This document shows positions 1-4,836 of a stretch of 6,928 nucleotides of DNA, one piece after another (position 1 is the stretch's first letter; each line of letters opens with the position of its first letter). The position numbers and the translations under genes are program-made. The notes under the pieces are model-generated. The model searched no databases. It was not told where the DNA came from and saw only the letters and a list, made by a program, of their open reading frames with translations. Source of the stretch: DATLFI01 sp035524895 (GTDB taxonomy: Bacteria; Acidobacteriota; Thermoanaerobaculia; Multivoradales; Multivoraceae); assembly GCA_035524895.1 (NCBI GenBank), contig DATLFI010000068.1, positions 1 through 6,928 on the forward strand. The letters are read 5' to 3'.

Positions 1-319
1 CGCCCTCGGCCATCCGCCGCCGAATCTCGCGCGGCACGGCTGCTTCGTCGCCGCGTTCGACGGCGCGCCGCAGGTCGCCCCGGCGGATCTCGAAGCAGTA
101 GCAGAACAGCGCGTCGTCGCCGCGCGACTTGAAGCCGGGCCGCACGAAGAGCTCGCCGGTGGCGATCGCGTCGCCTTCGGCTCCCAGGTAAACGACGTCG
201 CAGTCGGGCTCCGCGCAGAGCAGGTAGGCGGTGTCGGTCGGCGCACGGCGGCTCAAGGCGGCGACCGTGTCGAGCGGCACGGCGCGCCGGCCATTCCGCT
301 CGTGTGCGCGGCAGGTCAT
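1..319 (-). CDS. CopZ N-terminal-type metal-binding / [2Fe-2S] protein (partial, C-terminus beyond left edge)
   Basis: Reading leftward from an ATG at 319-317, 106 codons are visible and the frame is still open at the edge. The protein matches the zinc- and [2Fe-2S]-binding domain known from the N-terminus of archaeal-type copper chaperone CopZ. Visible hallmarks are a C3-x-x-H6 pair (family members usually have CPxC), C35 and C40 in YLLCAEPDCDVVYL, and C73/C75 in LFCYCFEI, followed by a helix with the GDLRRAVERGD pattern. In the family these Cys residues hold Zn and an iron-sulfur cluster, and the protein passes or reduces metal ions in the cytoplasm; that role is inferred here. No signal peptide is seen. 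The start lies 5 nt after the stop of the upstream selenoprotein gene. An in-frame GTG at 328-326 overlaps that stop as GTGA and is an alternative start. Either way it is the last visible gene of the csoR-merT operon and probably translationally coupled. Confidence 0.8.
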   Translation of the reverse strand, partial: MTCRAHERNGRRAVPLDTVAALSRRAPTDTAYLLCAEPDCDVVYLGAEGDAIATGELFVRPGFKSRGDDALFCYCFEIRRGDLRRAVERGDEAAVPREIRRRMAEG

Positions 320-324
320 CGAGC

Positions 325-906
325 TCACGGCTCGCGCCGGGGTGAGTCTCTTCGCGGAGCGAGCAGCTCGGAGAGCTCCTCGCGCGTCTCGATGATGGTG
401 CGGCCCCAGCCCACTCGTCGGGTCGGCGGCCCGTCGGTCGGCCACTGGGCGTCCGGGTCGTAGAGGATCCAGGCGTCCCACTCGACCAAACCTCGGCGCA
501 GGCGCGTCACCTGCTCACCGAAGAAGCGCCCGACCACCCGCTCCTCGTCCCAGAAGTGTGTGACGCGCGAGTCGGACAGCAGGTCGCTCGGCCACCGCTC
601 GCGGTGATCGCCGGGAACCATGGCGAACCACACCGCGTACACGCGGACGTTCGCGTCGGGGAGGGCTTCGAGGAGCTGCTTCTGCGCCCACCTGGCGCCG
701 GCGACGCAGACGGGTCACGTAGGGGACAGCAACAGCACCAGGCGCGTGCTGCCGCCGTCGGCCTCGAAGCGGGTGCGCAGCTCTTCCACCGTCCCGAGGT
801 CGCCGAGTCCCGGCGAGGTGCTCTGGCCTACGGCGAGCGACGCCAGAGACATCGCCGCAGCGAGGGAGAAAACAGCGGTACGGCAAGTCGACTGGGTCGG
901 TCGCAT
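325..906 (-). CDS. Exported thioredoxin-like selenoprotein, UxxC motif (TGA at 717-715 read as Sec)
   Basis: The gene is 193 codons plus stop if the in-frame TGA at 717-715 is decoded as selenocysteine (residue 64). Residues 1-28 look like a signal peptide (R2, R9, then an Ala/Leu-rich core ending near AVGQS). Next come the strand RLVLLLSPT, then U64-P65-V66-C67, a helix (AGARWAQKQLLEALPD) and the strand VRVYAVWFAMVPGD. This is the order of a thioredoxin fold, with Sec in the place of the first Cys of CxxC. The rest includes DSRVTHFWDEERVVGRFF and WDAWILYDPDAQWP, features I associate from memory with a family of hypothetical thioredoxin-like proteins near mer/copper genes. The 24 codons after the TGA have G/C at the third position in 23 cases, so the frame is coding straight through. 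A bSECIS-like hairpin follows the TGA. AGGAG at 916-912 is a good ribosome site 5 nt from the ATG. Likely role: periplasmic thiol/selenol redox or metal binding. The alternative is a pseudogene or a sequencing error. Confidence 0.8.
684..698 (-). promoter_or_regulatory. Bacterial SECIS-like hairpin after the selenocysteine TGA
   Basis: On the minus strand GCGCC (698-694), loop AGGTG (693-689), GGCGC (688-684) forms a five-pair all-GC stem. The loop begins A-G-G-U, the same opening as the apical loop of the E. coli fdhF SECIS (AGGUCU) that SelB binds. There are 21 nt between the TGA and the loop, within the usual distance for bacterial SECIS elements. CTGC (709-706) can pair with GCAG (679-676) to extend a lower stem across an internal loop. 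A competing fold pairs CTGCG with CGCAG (709-705 with 686-682) and would open the loop, so structure probing would be useful. The hairpin lies wholly inside the coding frame, as bacterial SECIS elements do. Confidence 0.65.
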
Positions 907-999
907 GGTAGCTCCTGCGGTCGAAGGTGGTGTGCGTCAGGTGGTGCGGGTCTCGGCGACCTGTCGTTCAGGCCCGTTCGGTGAACGCAGTCTGGCCGG

Positions 1000-1371
1000 T
1001 TACAGGCTCCAATAGATCAGCCAGCTCGACCAGCGCGGCAGTGTGAGCAGCACCGCGACCAATAGCGTCGCTGCTCCGAGCCACAGCCACGTCAGTCGGC
1101 TCGTGGGGCAGGCGTGCGTCGCGCACTCCCGGCGCCGAGAGCGCCAGGTCGTGAACGCCGCGACGCCGAGCAGCAGCAAGCTTGCGCCCGAGAGCACCGG
1201 CCGCCAGGGACCGGCGATCGCCGCCACCGCCGCGACGCCGCCTCCCGCCGCGCCGAGAGCGAAGGGGAGGCAGCACAGCCAGGTCAAGGCCGAGCCGAAC
1301 GCCGCCGCGACGGCGCCGCCCGCGGCCACTCCGGTGCCAGGGATCAGTGTTCCAGCCACCCGCGCCGACAT
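1000..1371 (-). CDS. MerT-like mercuric/heavy-metal ion membrane transporter
   Basis: A 123-residue inner-membrane protein, close to the usual MerT length. Three hydrophobic segments can be seen, at about residues 14-36, 57-76 and 93-111. The vicinal pair C33-C34 at the end of segment 1 (TWLCCLPFALGAAGGG) is the metal-accepting pair of MerT, and PWRPVLSGASLLLLGVA matches the family's second segment (known form: YRPIFIGVTLVFLGLA). C83 and C88 lie in the loop between segments 2 and 3, where MerT has its cytoplasmic Cys pair. In that family the protein moves Hg(II) from periplasm to cytoplasm; the CsoR/CopZ neighbours leave copper or another thiophilic metal possible. AGGA lies 7 nt upstream of the ATG. 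No MerA or MerP is in the window. The next gene, 93 nt downstream, is the UxxC protein, a plausible periplasmic partner in place of MerP. Confidence 0.8.
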   Translation of the reverse strand: MSARVAGTLIPGTGVAAGGAVAAAFGSALTWLCCLPFALGAAGGGVAAVAAIAGPWRPVLSGASLLLLGVAAFTTWRSRRRECATHACPTSRLTWLWLGAATLLVAVLLTLPRWSSWLIYWSL

Positions 1372-1385
1372 GGTGGGATCCTACT

Positions 1386-1402
1386 ATCCCCCCAGGGGGG
1401 AT
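1386..1402. promoter_or_regulatory. CsoR/RcnR-family operator, perfect G-tract palindrome
   Basis: ATCCCCCCAGGGGGGAT is a perfect 8+1+8 palindrome, with TACT just outside on the left (1382-1385). Operators of the CsoR/RcnR/FrmR family are inverted repeats of G/C tracts flanked by A/T (for RcnR, TACT-G6-N-AGTA). The site sits in the 57-nt gap between the csoR-like gene and the MerT-like gene, 14 nt before the latter's start codon, and overlaps the predicted transcription start. The CsoR-type protein encoded just upstream is the obvious ligand. Confidence 0.75.
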
Positions 1403-1404
1403 GC

Positions 1405-1432
1405 ACGATAGCAGCAGACCGGAGGGTCTCAG
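1405..1432 (-). promoter_or_regulatory. Candidate promoter for the MerT-like / selenoprotein / CopZ genes
   Basis: On the minus strand CTGAGA (1432-1427, four of six matches to TTGACA) is followed after 16 nt by TATCGT (1410-1405, four of six matches to TATAAT). Transcription would begin near 1398, inside the palindrome, so a bound repressor would block it directly. A perfect TTGACA also occurs at 1455-1450 within the end of the csoR-like gene, but no good -10 follows it at normal spacing. Confidence 0.4.
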
Positions 1433-1755
1433 CTCTGCTTGAGGAGCGTTGTCAACACCCGGGCCAGCCGGTCGAGCCGCTCGTCCTCGTTGCCGTCCAT
1501 GCACGACGTGGCGCAGGCGCGCAGCTCGTGCTCCACCAGGCGCGAAGCCAACCGGCTCAGCGCAGCCTTGCACGCCGCGAGCTGCAGCAAGATTTCGTCG
1601 GCGCAGCGGCGCTCGAGCACCATGCGCCGCACCGCGCGCACGTGGCCTTCGAGGCGCGACAGGCCGTCGGCGAGCCGCTTCTGCGAGGGCTCGTCGAGGT
1701 AGGTCGCCGCAGGCCGGGTGCCGGCCTTCGTGGTGCGCGCTCTGCGTGCTGCCAT
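1429..1755 (-). CDS. CsoR/RcnR-family metal-sensing transcriptional repressor
   Basis: A 108-residue, all-helical small regulator of the CsoR/RcnR/FrmR (DUF156) family. The core RLADGLSRLEGHVRAVRRM is the family's first helix, followed by a Cys-containing turn (ERRCADEILLQLAACKAAL) and a helix ending VEHELRAC. The family binds metal or reacts through Cys/His ligands and then leaves its DNA site. Here C51, H76 and C81 are the candidates, with extra C62 and C85. Aligning by hand on the conserved Q58, C51 and H76 each sit one residue before the canonical positions. The frame is open upstream to 2076, but homology begins only after the ATG at 1755. There is no strong Shine-Dalgarno; TAGAGT at 1769-1764 could be a -10 of a nearly leaderless transcript. 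It heads the operon and likely represses it, and perhaps itself. Confidence 0.88.
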   Translation of the reverse strand: MAARRARTTKAGTRPAATYLDEPSQKRLADGLSRLEGHVRAVRRMVLERRCADEILLQLAACKAALSRLASRLVEHELRACATSCMDGNEDERLDRLARVLTTLLKQS

Positions 1756-1958
1756 GAAGCGCCACTCTACCTGTGGTCCAGCGAGCGGCCGCCAGCGCCG
1801 CCGGTGAGCGATCGGCGCCGTCATCGCCGCGAGCTCGATCGGGTCACCGGCGCCAGCCGGCCGATGGCGAAAGCCTACGGGCCGACCGGCCATCCACCGA
1901 GCTGAAAGAGCCGGCCCGGTTCGCCGCACTCCCGTGGTCGCCTGGCCCGATGCCCTTG

Positions 1959-1973
1959 CACCCCTCGGGGGTG
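1959..1973. promoter_or_regulatory. Second G-tract palindrome, possible weak CsoR-type site
   Basis: CACCCC-TCG-GGGTG is a 6+3+6 inverted repeat about 200 nt upstream of the csoR-like start. It resembles the operator at 1386-1402 in its G/C tract but lacks the A/T flanks and has a wider centre. It could equally be a chance GC palindrome or part of the adjacent mobile-element debris. Confidence 0.25.
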
Positions 1974-1977
1974 TCGC

Positions 1978-1995
1978 GAGGTCCTTCCGGACCTC
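1978..1995. other. Hairpin GAGGTCC-TTCC-GGACCTC
   Basis: A perfect 7-bp stem with a 4-nt TTCC loop. There is no T-tract on either side, so a classic intrinsic terminator is not supported. It lies between the second G-tract palindrome and the 25-bp tandem repeat and may belong to the insertion-sequence remnant. Confidence 0.4.
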
Positions 1996-2022
1996 ACGCC
2001 ACCCTGCGCGAACGCCCGCTAG

Positions 2023-2071
2023 AGTGTTACCGATGTCCTGAGGCCAAAGTGTTACCGATGTCGTGAAGCCA
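2023..2071. repeat. Tandem repeat of 24-nt units at 25-nt period, probable insertion-sequence end remnant
   Basis: Copies at 2023-2046 and 2048-2071 both begin AGTGTTACCGATGTC and agree at 22 of 24 positions (differences at 2038/2063 and 2042/2067). Closely spaced direct repeats of the GTGTTACC-GATGTC type are, as far as I recall, found at the ends of DDE/integrase-core insertion sequences, where they serve as transposase-binding sites. No transposase gene is present, so this would be a solo end left after deletion or recombination. Confidence 0.5.
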
Positions 2072-2128
2072 GACACACGGGGGCCGGCCGCTTCAGGCGA
2101 GACATCGGGTGCGGCTCTGGGGGTGGCG

Positions 2129-2308
2129 ATGAGCTCGTTGCAGCTCGCGCCGGCTCAGGACGCGGTACTGTGTTCCGGCGCGACGAGCATCGCGTACACC
2201 ATCCGCCACGGCCCACGCCGGCGCCGTACGGTCGCGATCCTCGTCGACGCTCTCGGCGTCGAGGTCGAGCCCCGTCGCGCCGTGAAGCGCCGTCGCCGGC
2301 TCTGGTAG
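2129..2308 (+). pseudogene. Small ORF, possibly an N-terminal fragment of a YgjP/DUF45-like metallopeptidase
   Basis: Fifty-nine codons from an ATG at 2129, with the frame open back to a GTG at 2063. The segment SIAYTIRHGPRRRR-TVAILVDALGVEVEPRRAV resembles the start of YgjP-like (DUF45) proteins, which run as a strand, an Arg-rich turn, then a V-D-x-x-G-V-x-V strand. The family's HExxH zinc site is absent because the frame ends at 2308, so at best this is a truncated remnant next to an insertion-sequence end. GGGGGTGG just before the ATG is a poor ribosome site. The resemblance is from memory and short, so the ORF may be spurious. Confidence 0.25.
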
Positions 2309-2352
2309 CCTGGCTGCGATTCCGTTCTCGTCCGCACGAAGGGGTCCGACCC

Positions 2353-3960
2353 ATGAAGAAGCTGTTCGCGCCGATCCTCGTTTCGCTGCTGTCTCTCGCC
2401 GCTGCCGCGCCGGCCGCCGTGCTCGCTCAGCCTCCTGCCGGGGCTGGCGACGACGTCAAGAAGAAAGAGGCTCCGGCCCCCGACCCGAAGCCCGCGAACT
2501 GGACCACCAGCCACTCTCTTCAGCTCGGTGGCGGCACCGTCGAGTACGACGCGGTGGTCGGCAGCGTGATCCTGCGCGACGACAAGGAGAAGGCGACCGG
2601 CGAGCTGTTCTACACGGCCTACTTCCGTACCGGGCGCGCTGCCGGCGACGCGAACGCGCGGCCGCTGATCTTCTCGTACAACGGCGGCCCCGGCTCGGCG
2701 AGCTACTGGTTGCACATGGGCATCATGGGACCGCGGCGGGTGCGCACTCCGGAAGTTGGCCAGCAGGCGCCGCCGCCGTACGAGATCGTCGACAACCGGC
2801 ACACCCTCCTCGACGTCGCCGACATCGTGATGGTCGATCCGATCGGCACCGGGTTCTCGCGGTCGGTGGGCGAGACCGAGGGCAAGGTGTTCTGGGGGCT
2901 CGACGAGGACGCCGCCTCGCTGACCCAGTTCATCCGGCGCTTCCTGAGCCAGTACAAGCGCTGGAACTCGCCGCGCTACCTGCTGGGCGAGAGCTACGGC
3001 ACCACCCGTTCGGCGGTGCTCGCCGGTCACCTGCAGCGCTCCAACATCGACCTCAACGGCATCGTGCTGGTGTCGGCGGTGCTCGACTTCGAGACCATCG
3101 GCTTCCGCGAGGGCTCGGTGGTGCCGTTCATCGTCAACCTGCCGTCGTACGCCATCACCTCGGCGTACCTCGACGCGCTGCCCGGCGGCAAGCCCAAGGA
3201 CCTGCAAGCGTTCATGGCGGAGGTCGAACGCTGGTCGGTCACCGAGTACGCCACCGCGGTGCTCGCCGGCAGCGCGGTCGACCCGGCACTGCGCGCGCGG
3301 GTGCTCGACCAGATGCACGCCTACACCGGCCTCGACAAGGACTTCCTCGACAAGACCCACCTGCGGGTGTCCGCGCCCGAGTACGAGAAGGAGCTGCTGC
3401 GCGACAAAGGCCTGGTGGTCGGCCGCCTCGACGCGCGCTTCACGGGACCCACCGGCGACCTGCTCGACCGCACGCCGTCGCACGACCCGCAATCGACCGC
3501 GATCAGCTCGGCCTACACCTCCGCATTCAACGCCTACGTGCGCGGCGAGCTGGGCTACGACGGCGACCGCGAGTACGTGCCGAGCGGCATGGCGCGGCCG
3601 TGGAACTGGGAGCGCCAGAGCGGCGGCTCCGGCGGCTTCTTCGGCCGCGGCGCGCCCAACGTCGCGCCCGACCTGGCGCGGGCGCTGACCCGCAACCCGA
3701 AGCTCGAGGTGCTGCTGGTCAACGGGCTCTACGATCTCGCGACGCCCTACTTCGCGGCGGTGTGGTCGCTCGACAACCTCAACCTGCCGCCCGACCTGCG
3801 CGACAACATCGAGCGCGCCGATTTCGCGGCGGGCCACATGATGTACGTCGAGGAGTCGCTGCTCGACCAGTGGCGCGAGACGCTGGTGTCGTTCCTCGAG
3901 CGCACTTCCGGACGCGCGGGCGGCAACGCCGGGCCGGCGACGGCGGCTTCGGGGCGATAG
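2353..3960 (+). CDS. Secreted serine carboxypeptidase-like protein, peptidase family S10
   Basis: 535 residues. Residues 1-25 form a signal peptide (KK, Leu/Ala core, cleavage likely after VLA25), then a Lys/Pro linker to about residue 48. The alpha/beta-hydrolase core follows: LIFSYNGGPGSAS at 105-117 with the N110-G-G-P-G oxyanion motif, DPIGTGFSR at 162-170, nucleophile S214 in LGESYGTTRS, D461 in VNGLYDLATPY and H495 in AAGHMMYVE. The triad is complete and in S10 order. S10 enzymes remove C-terminal residues from peptides, mostly at acidic pH; bacterial members like this are exported, probably to the periplasm. AAGGGG lies 8 nt before the ATG and fixes the start. TAGCCT at 2306-2311 may be the -10. 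A Gly-rich loop (residues 423-434) precedes the C-terminal part. The gene stands alone, and no substrate can be inferred from its neighbours. Confidence 0.95.
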   Translation: MKKLFAPILVSLLSLAAAAPAAVLAQPPAGAGDDVKKKEAPAPDPKPANWTTSHSLQLGGGTVEYDAVVGSVILRDDKEKATGELFYTAYFRTGRAAGDANARPLIFSYNGGPGSASYWLHMGIMGPRRVRTPEVGQQAPPPYEIVDNRHTLLDVADIVMVDPIGTGFSRSVGETEGKVFWGLDEDAASLTQFIRRFLSQYKRWNSPRYLLGESYGTTRSAVLAGHLQRSNIDLNGIVLVSAVLDFETIGFREGSVVPFIVNLPSYAITSAYLDALPGGKPKDLQAFMAEVERWSVTEYATAVLAGSAVDPALRARVLDQMHAYTGLDKDFLDKTHLRVSAPEYEKELLRDKGLVVGRLDARFTGPTGDLLDRTPSHDPQSTAISSAYTSAFNAYVRGELGYDGDREYVPSGMARPWNWERQSGGSGGFFGRGAPNVAPDLARALTRNPKLEVLLVNGLYDLATPYFAAVWSLDNLNLPPDLRDNIERADFAAGHMMYVEESLLDQWRETLVSFLERTSGRAGGNAGPATAASGR

Positions 3961-4064
3961 CTCGCTACGTTCGAGTGGCGGTGACGAAGGGAGCCTCGTC
4001 GTGTTGGGGCGACGGTAGGGGGTACGTGCGAACTCGCCTTGCTCTTACTAATGTCATCGCCGTC
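3961..4064. other. Intergenic spacer after the S10 peptidase gene
   Basis: No gene seen. GACGA-AGGGAGCC-TCGTC at 3983-4000 is a weak 5-bp hairpin without a T-tract, so it is not a convincing terminator. From about 4035 the base composition turns distinctly more A/T-rich, leading into the promoter of the toxin-antitoxin pair. Confidence 0.4.
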
Positions 4065-4093
4065 TTTCATTCTGGCTCTGCGTCTTGTAAAGT
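4065..4093 (+). promoter_or_regulatory. Candidate leaderless promoter of the vapBC-type pair
   Basis: TAAAGT at 4088-4093 fits the TANNNT -10 form and ends 6 nt before the ATG at 4100, which places transcription start on the A of the start codon. TTTCAT at 4065-4070 is a weak -35 at 17-nt spacing. No Shine-Dalgarno precedes the ATG, which also points to a leaderless message. VapB-type antitoxins normally autorepress, so an operator should lie here; a half-site is not obvious by eye. Confidence 0.45.
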
Positions 4094-4099
4094 AGTCCC

Positions 4100-4336
4100 A
4101 TGGCGAGCTCGTCCTCGGTCAGCACGCGCGGGCAGACCGTCATACCCGCGGACATCCGACGTCGCTACTCGATCGAGCCGGGCGACCAGCTCTTGTGGCT
4201 CGAGGACGAGGCTGGCCTTCGAGTGATCCCGGTCGAGGCCGATGCCCTGCAGGCTCTTCGCGGCAGCGGCAAGGGAGAGGGGCTCCTGGAGCGGCTGTTG
4301 GAGCAGCGCCGGCGGGATCGCGACCGTGGCTGCTGA
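4100..4336 (+). CDS. vapB: AbrB/MazE-fold antitoxin of a VapBC-type pair
   Basis: 78 residues. The N-terminal half is a SpoVT-AbrB swapped-hairpin DNA-binding domain: VSTRGQTVIPADIRRRYSIEPGDQLLW (residues 7-33), with the invariant G11-Q-x-x-I-P16 turn and the E-P-G-D29 step, then LRVIPVE. The C-terminal part, from residue 49, is charged and Leu-containing (GLLERLLEQRRRDRDRG) and should wrap around the toxin. It overlaps the PIN-domain gene by 11 nt, the typical antitoxin-first layout. By family analogy the antitoxin neutralises the RNase and, with it, represses the shared promoter. Confidence 0.92.
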   Translation: MASSSSVSTRGQTVIPADIRRRYSIEPGDQLLWLEDEAGLRVIPVEADALQALRGSGKGEGLLERLLEQRRRDRDRGC

Positions 4337-4727
4337 GGCTTATCTCCTCGACGCCTCGGCCCTCTTCACTCTCGTCGAGGACGAGCCTGGTGCCGAGCGA
4401 GTTCAGGAGATCATCGCCGGCGAGCGCGCTCTCGTGCCTTGGATCGCGCTGCTCGAGACCCACTACGTGACTCGGCAGGAACGCGGCGCAGCGGAGGCGG
4501 ATCGCCGCTACGCGCTCTTGTGCGAAGTGAGCGCCGAGATCCTGTGGGAGATCGACGAAGTCGTGCTGCGCACCGCGTCGAGACTCAAGGCCGAGCACCC
4601 GGTTTCGCTGGCCGACGCGATCACCGGGGCCTACGCCCATCGTCACGGGGCAGTGCTCGTGCACAAGGACCCGGAGTACGAGAACCTTCGGGATCTCGTC
4701 GCTCTCGAACGGCTGCCGGCGAAGTGA
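4326..4727 (+). CDS. vapC: PIN-domain ribonuclease toxin, VapC type
   Basis: 133 residues from a GTG at 4326. The PIN acidic residues are all present: D9 in YLLDASALF, E44 in IALLETHYV, D97 in SLADAITGAYA and D115 in VHKDPEYENL. These bind Mg/Mn and cut RNA, often tRNA or rRNA in characterised VapCs; the target here is unknown. Length and order match the family, so the toxin looks intact. An ATG at 4242 in the same frame would add 28 residues that merely read through the antitoxin gene out of frame, whereas homology begins at the GTG. A stop overlap of 11 nt with the antitoxin implies coupled translation. Confidence 0.92.
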   Translation: MAAEAYLLDASALFTLVEDEPGAERVQEIIAGERALVPWIALLETHYVTRQERGAAEADRRYALLCEVSAEILWEIDEVVLRTASRLKAEHPVSLADAITGAYAHRHGAVLVHKDPEYENLRDLVALERLPAK

Positions 4728-4836
4728 CGTTCACGCTCGAGCGCGGCGCGGGGCCGCAATCCGACGCGCCGTGGTGCTCGCGCTTCTGGAGCCGTAGCAT
4801 CCGACCGCGCTCCGTCGCCCCGGCCCATCACCTTCC

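Larger units (their letters stand above)
1756..2128. other. Non-coding stretch with palindromes and an insertion-sequence end
   Basis: I see no convincing gene in these ~370 bases on either strand. Open frames crossing it are Arg/Pro/Ala-rich and lack recognisable domains. It contains a G-tract palindrome (1959-1973), a hairpin (1978-1995) and a tandem 25-bp repeat (2023-2071). The part next to 1756 must hold the promoter of the csoR-like gene, but no clear -35 is visible. Confidence 0.6.

Noticed and set aside
325..642. A separate 105-residue protein starting at a GTG
   Set aside because: The frame is clearly coding upstream of 642, back to the TGA at 717-715 and beyond, and the thioredoxin-like motif spans the TGA. 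The GTG is an internal Val codon without a ribosome site.
715..906. A stand-alone 63-residue secreted peptide ending at the TGA
   Set aside because: It would end just before the second half of the active-site motif, and the same frame continues with strong third-position G/C. It is the N-terminal part of the selenoprotein.
968..1765. A 265-residue minus-strand open frame across the MerT-like and CsoR-like genes
   Set aside because: It is an out-of-frame shadow of two genes with clear family motifs, and is rich in Arg, Ala and Gly.
1756..2076. Extending the CsoR-like gene upstream to a start at 2076
   Set aside because: The added residues have no family similarity, run into the tandem repeat and give a length far above the usual ~90-110 residues.
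2155..3837. A 560-residue minus-strand open frame
   Set aside because: It is antisense to the S10 peptidase gene, with an Arg/Val/Gly-biased composition from GC-rich complement codons and no recognisable domain.
3983..4000. A transcription terminator after the S10 gene
   Set aside because: The stem is only 5 bp and has no T-tract.
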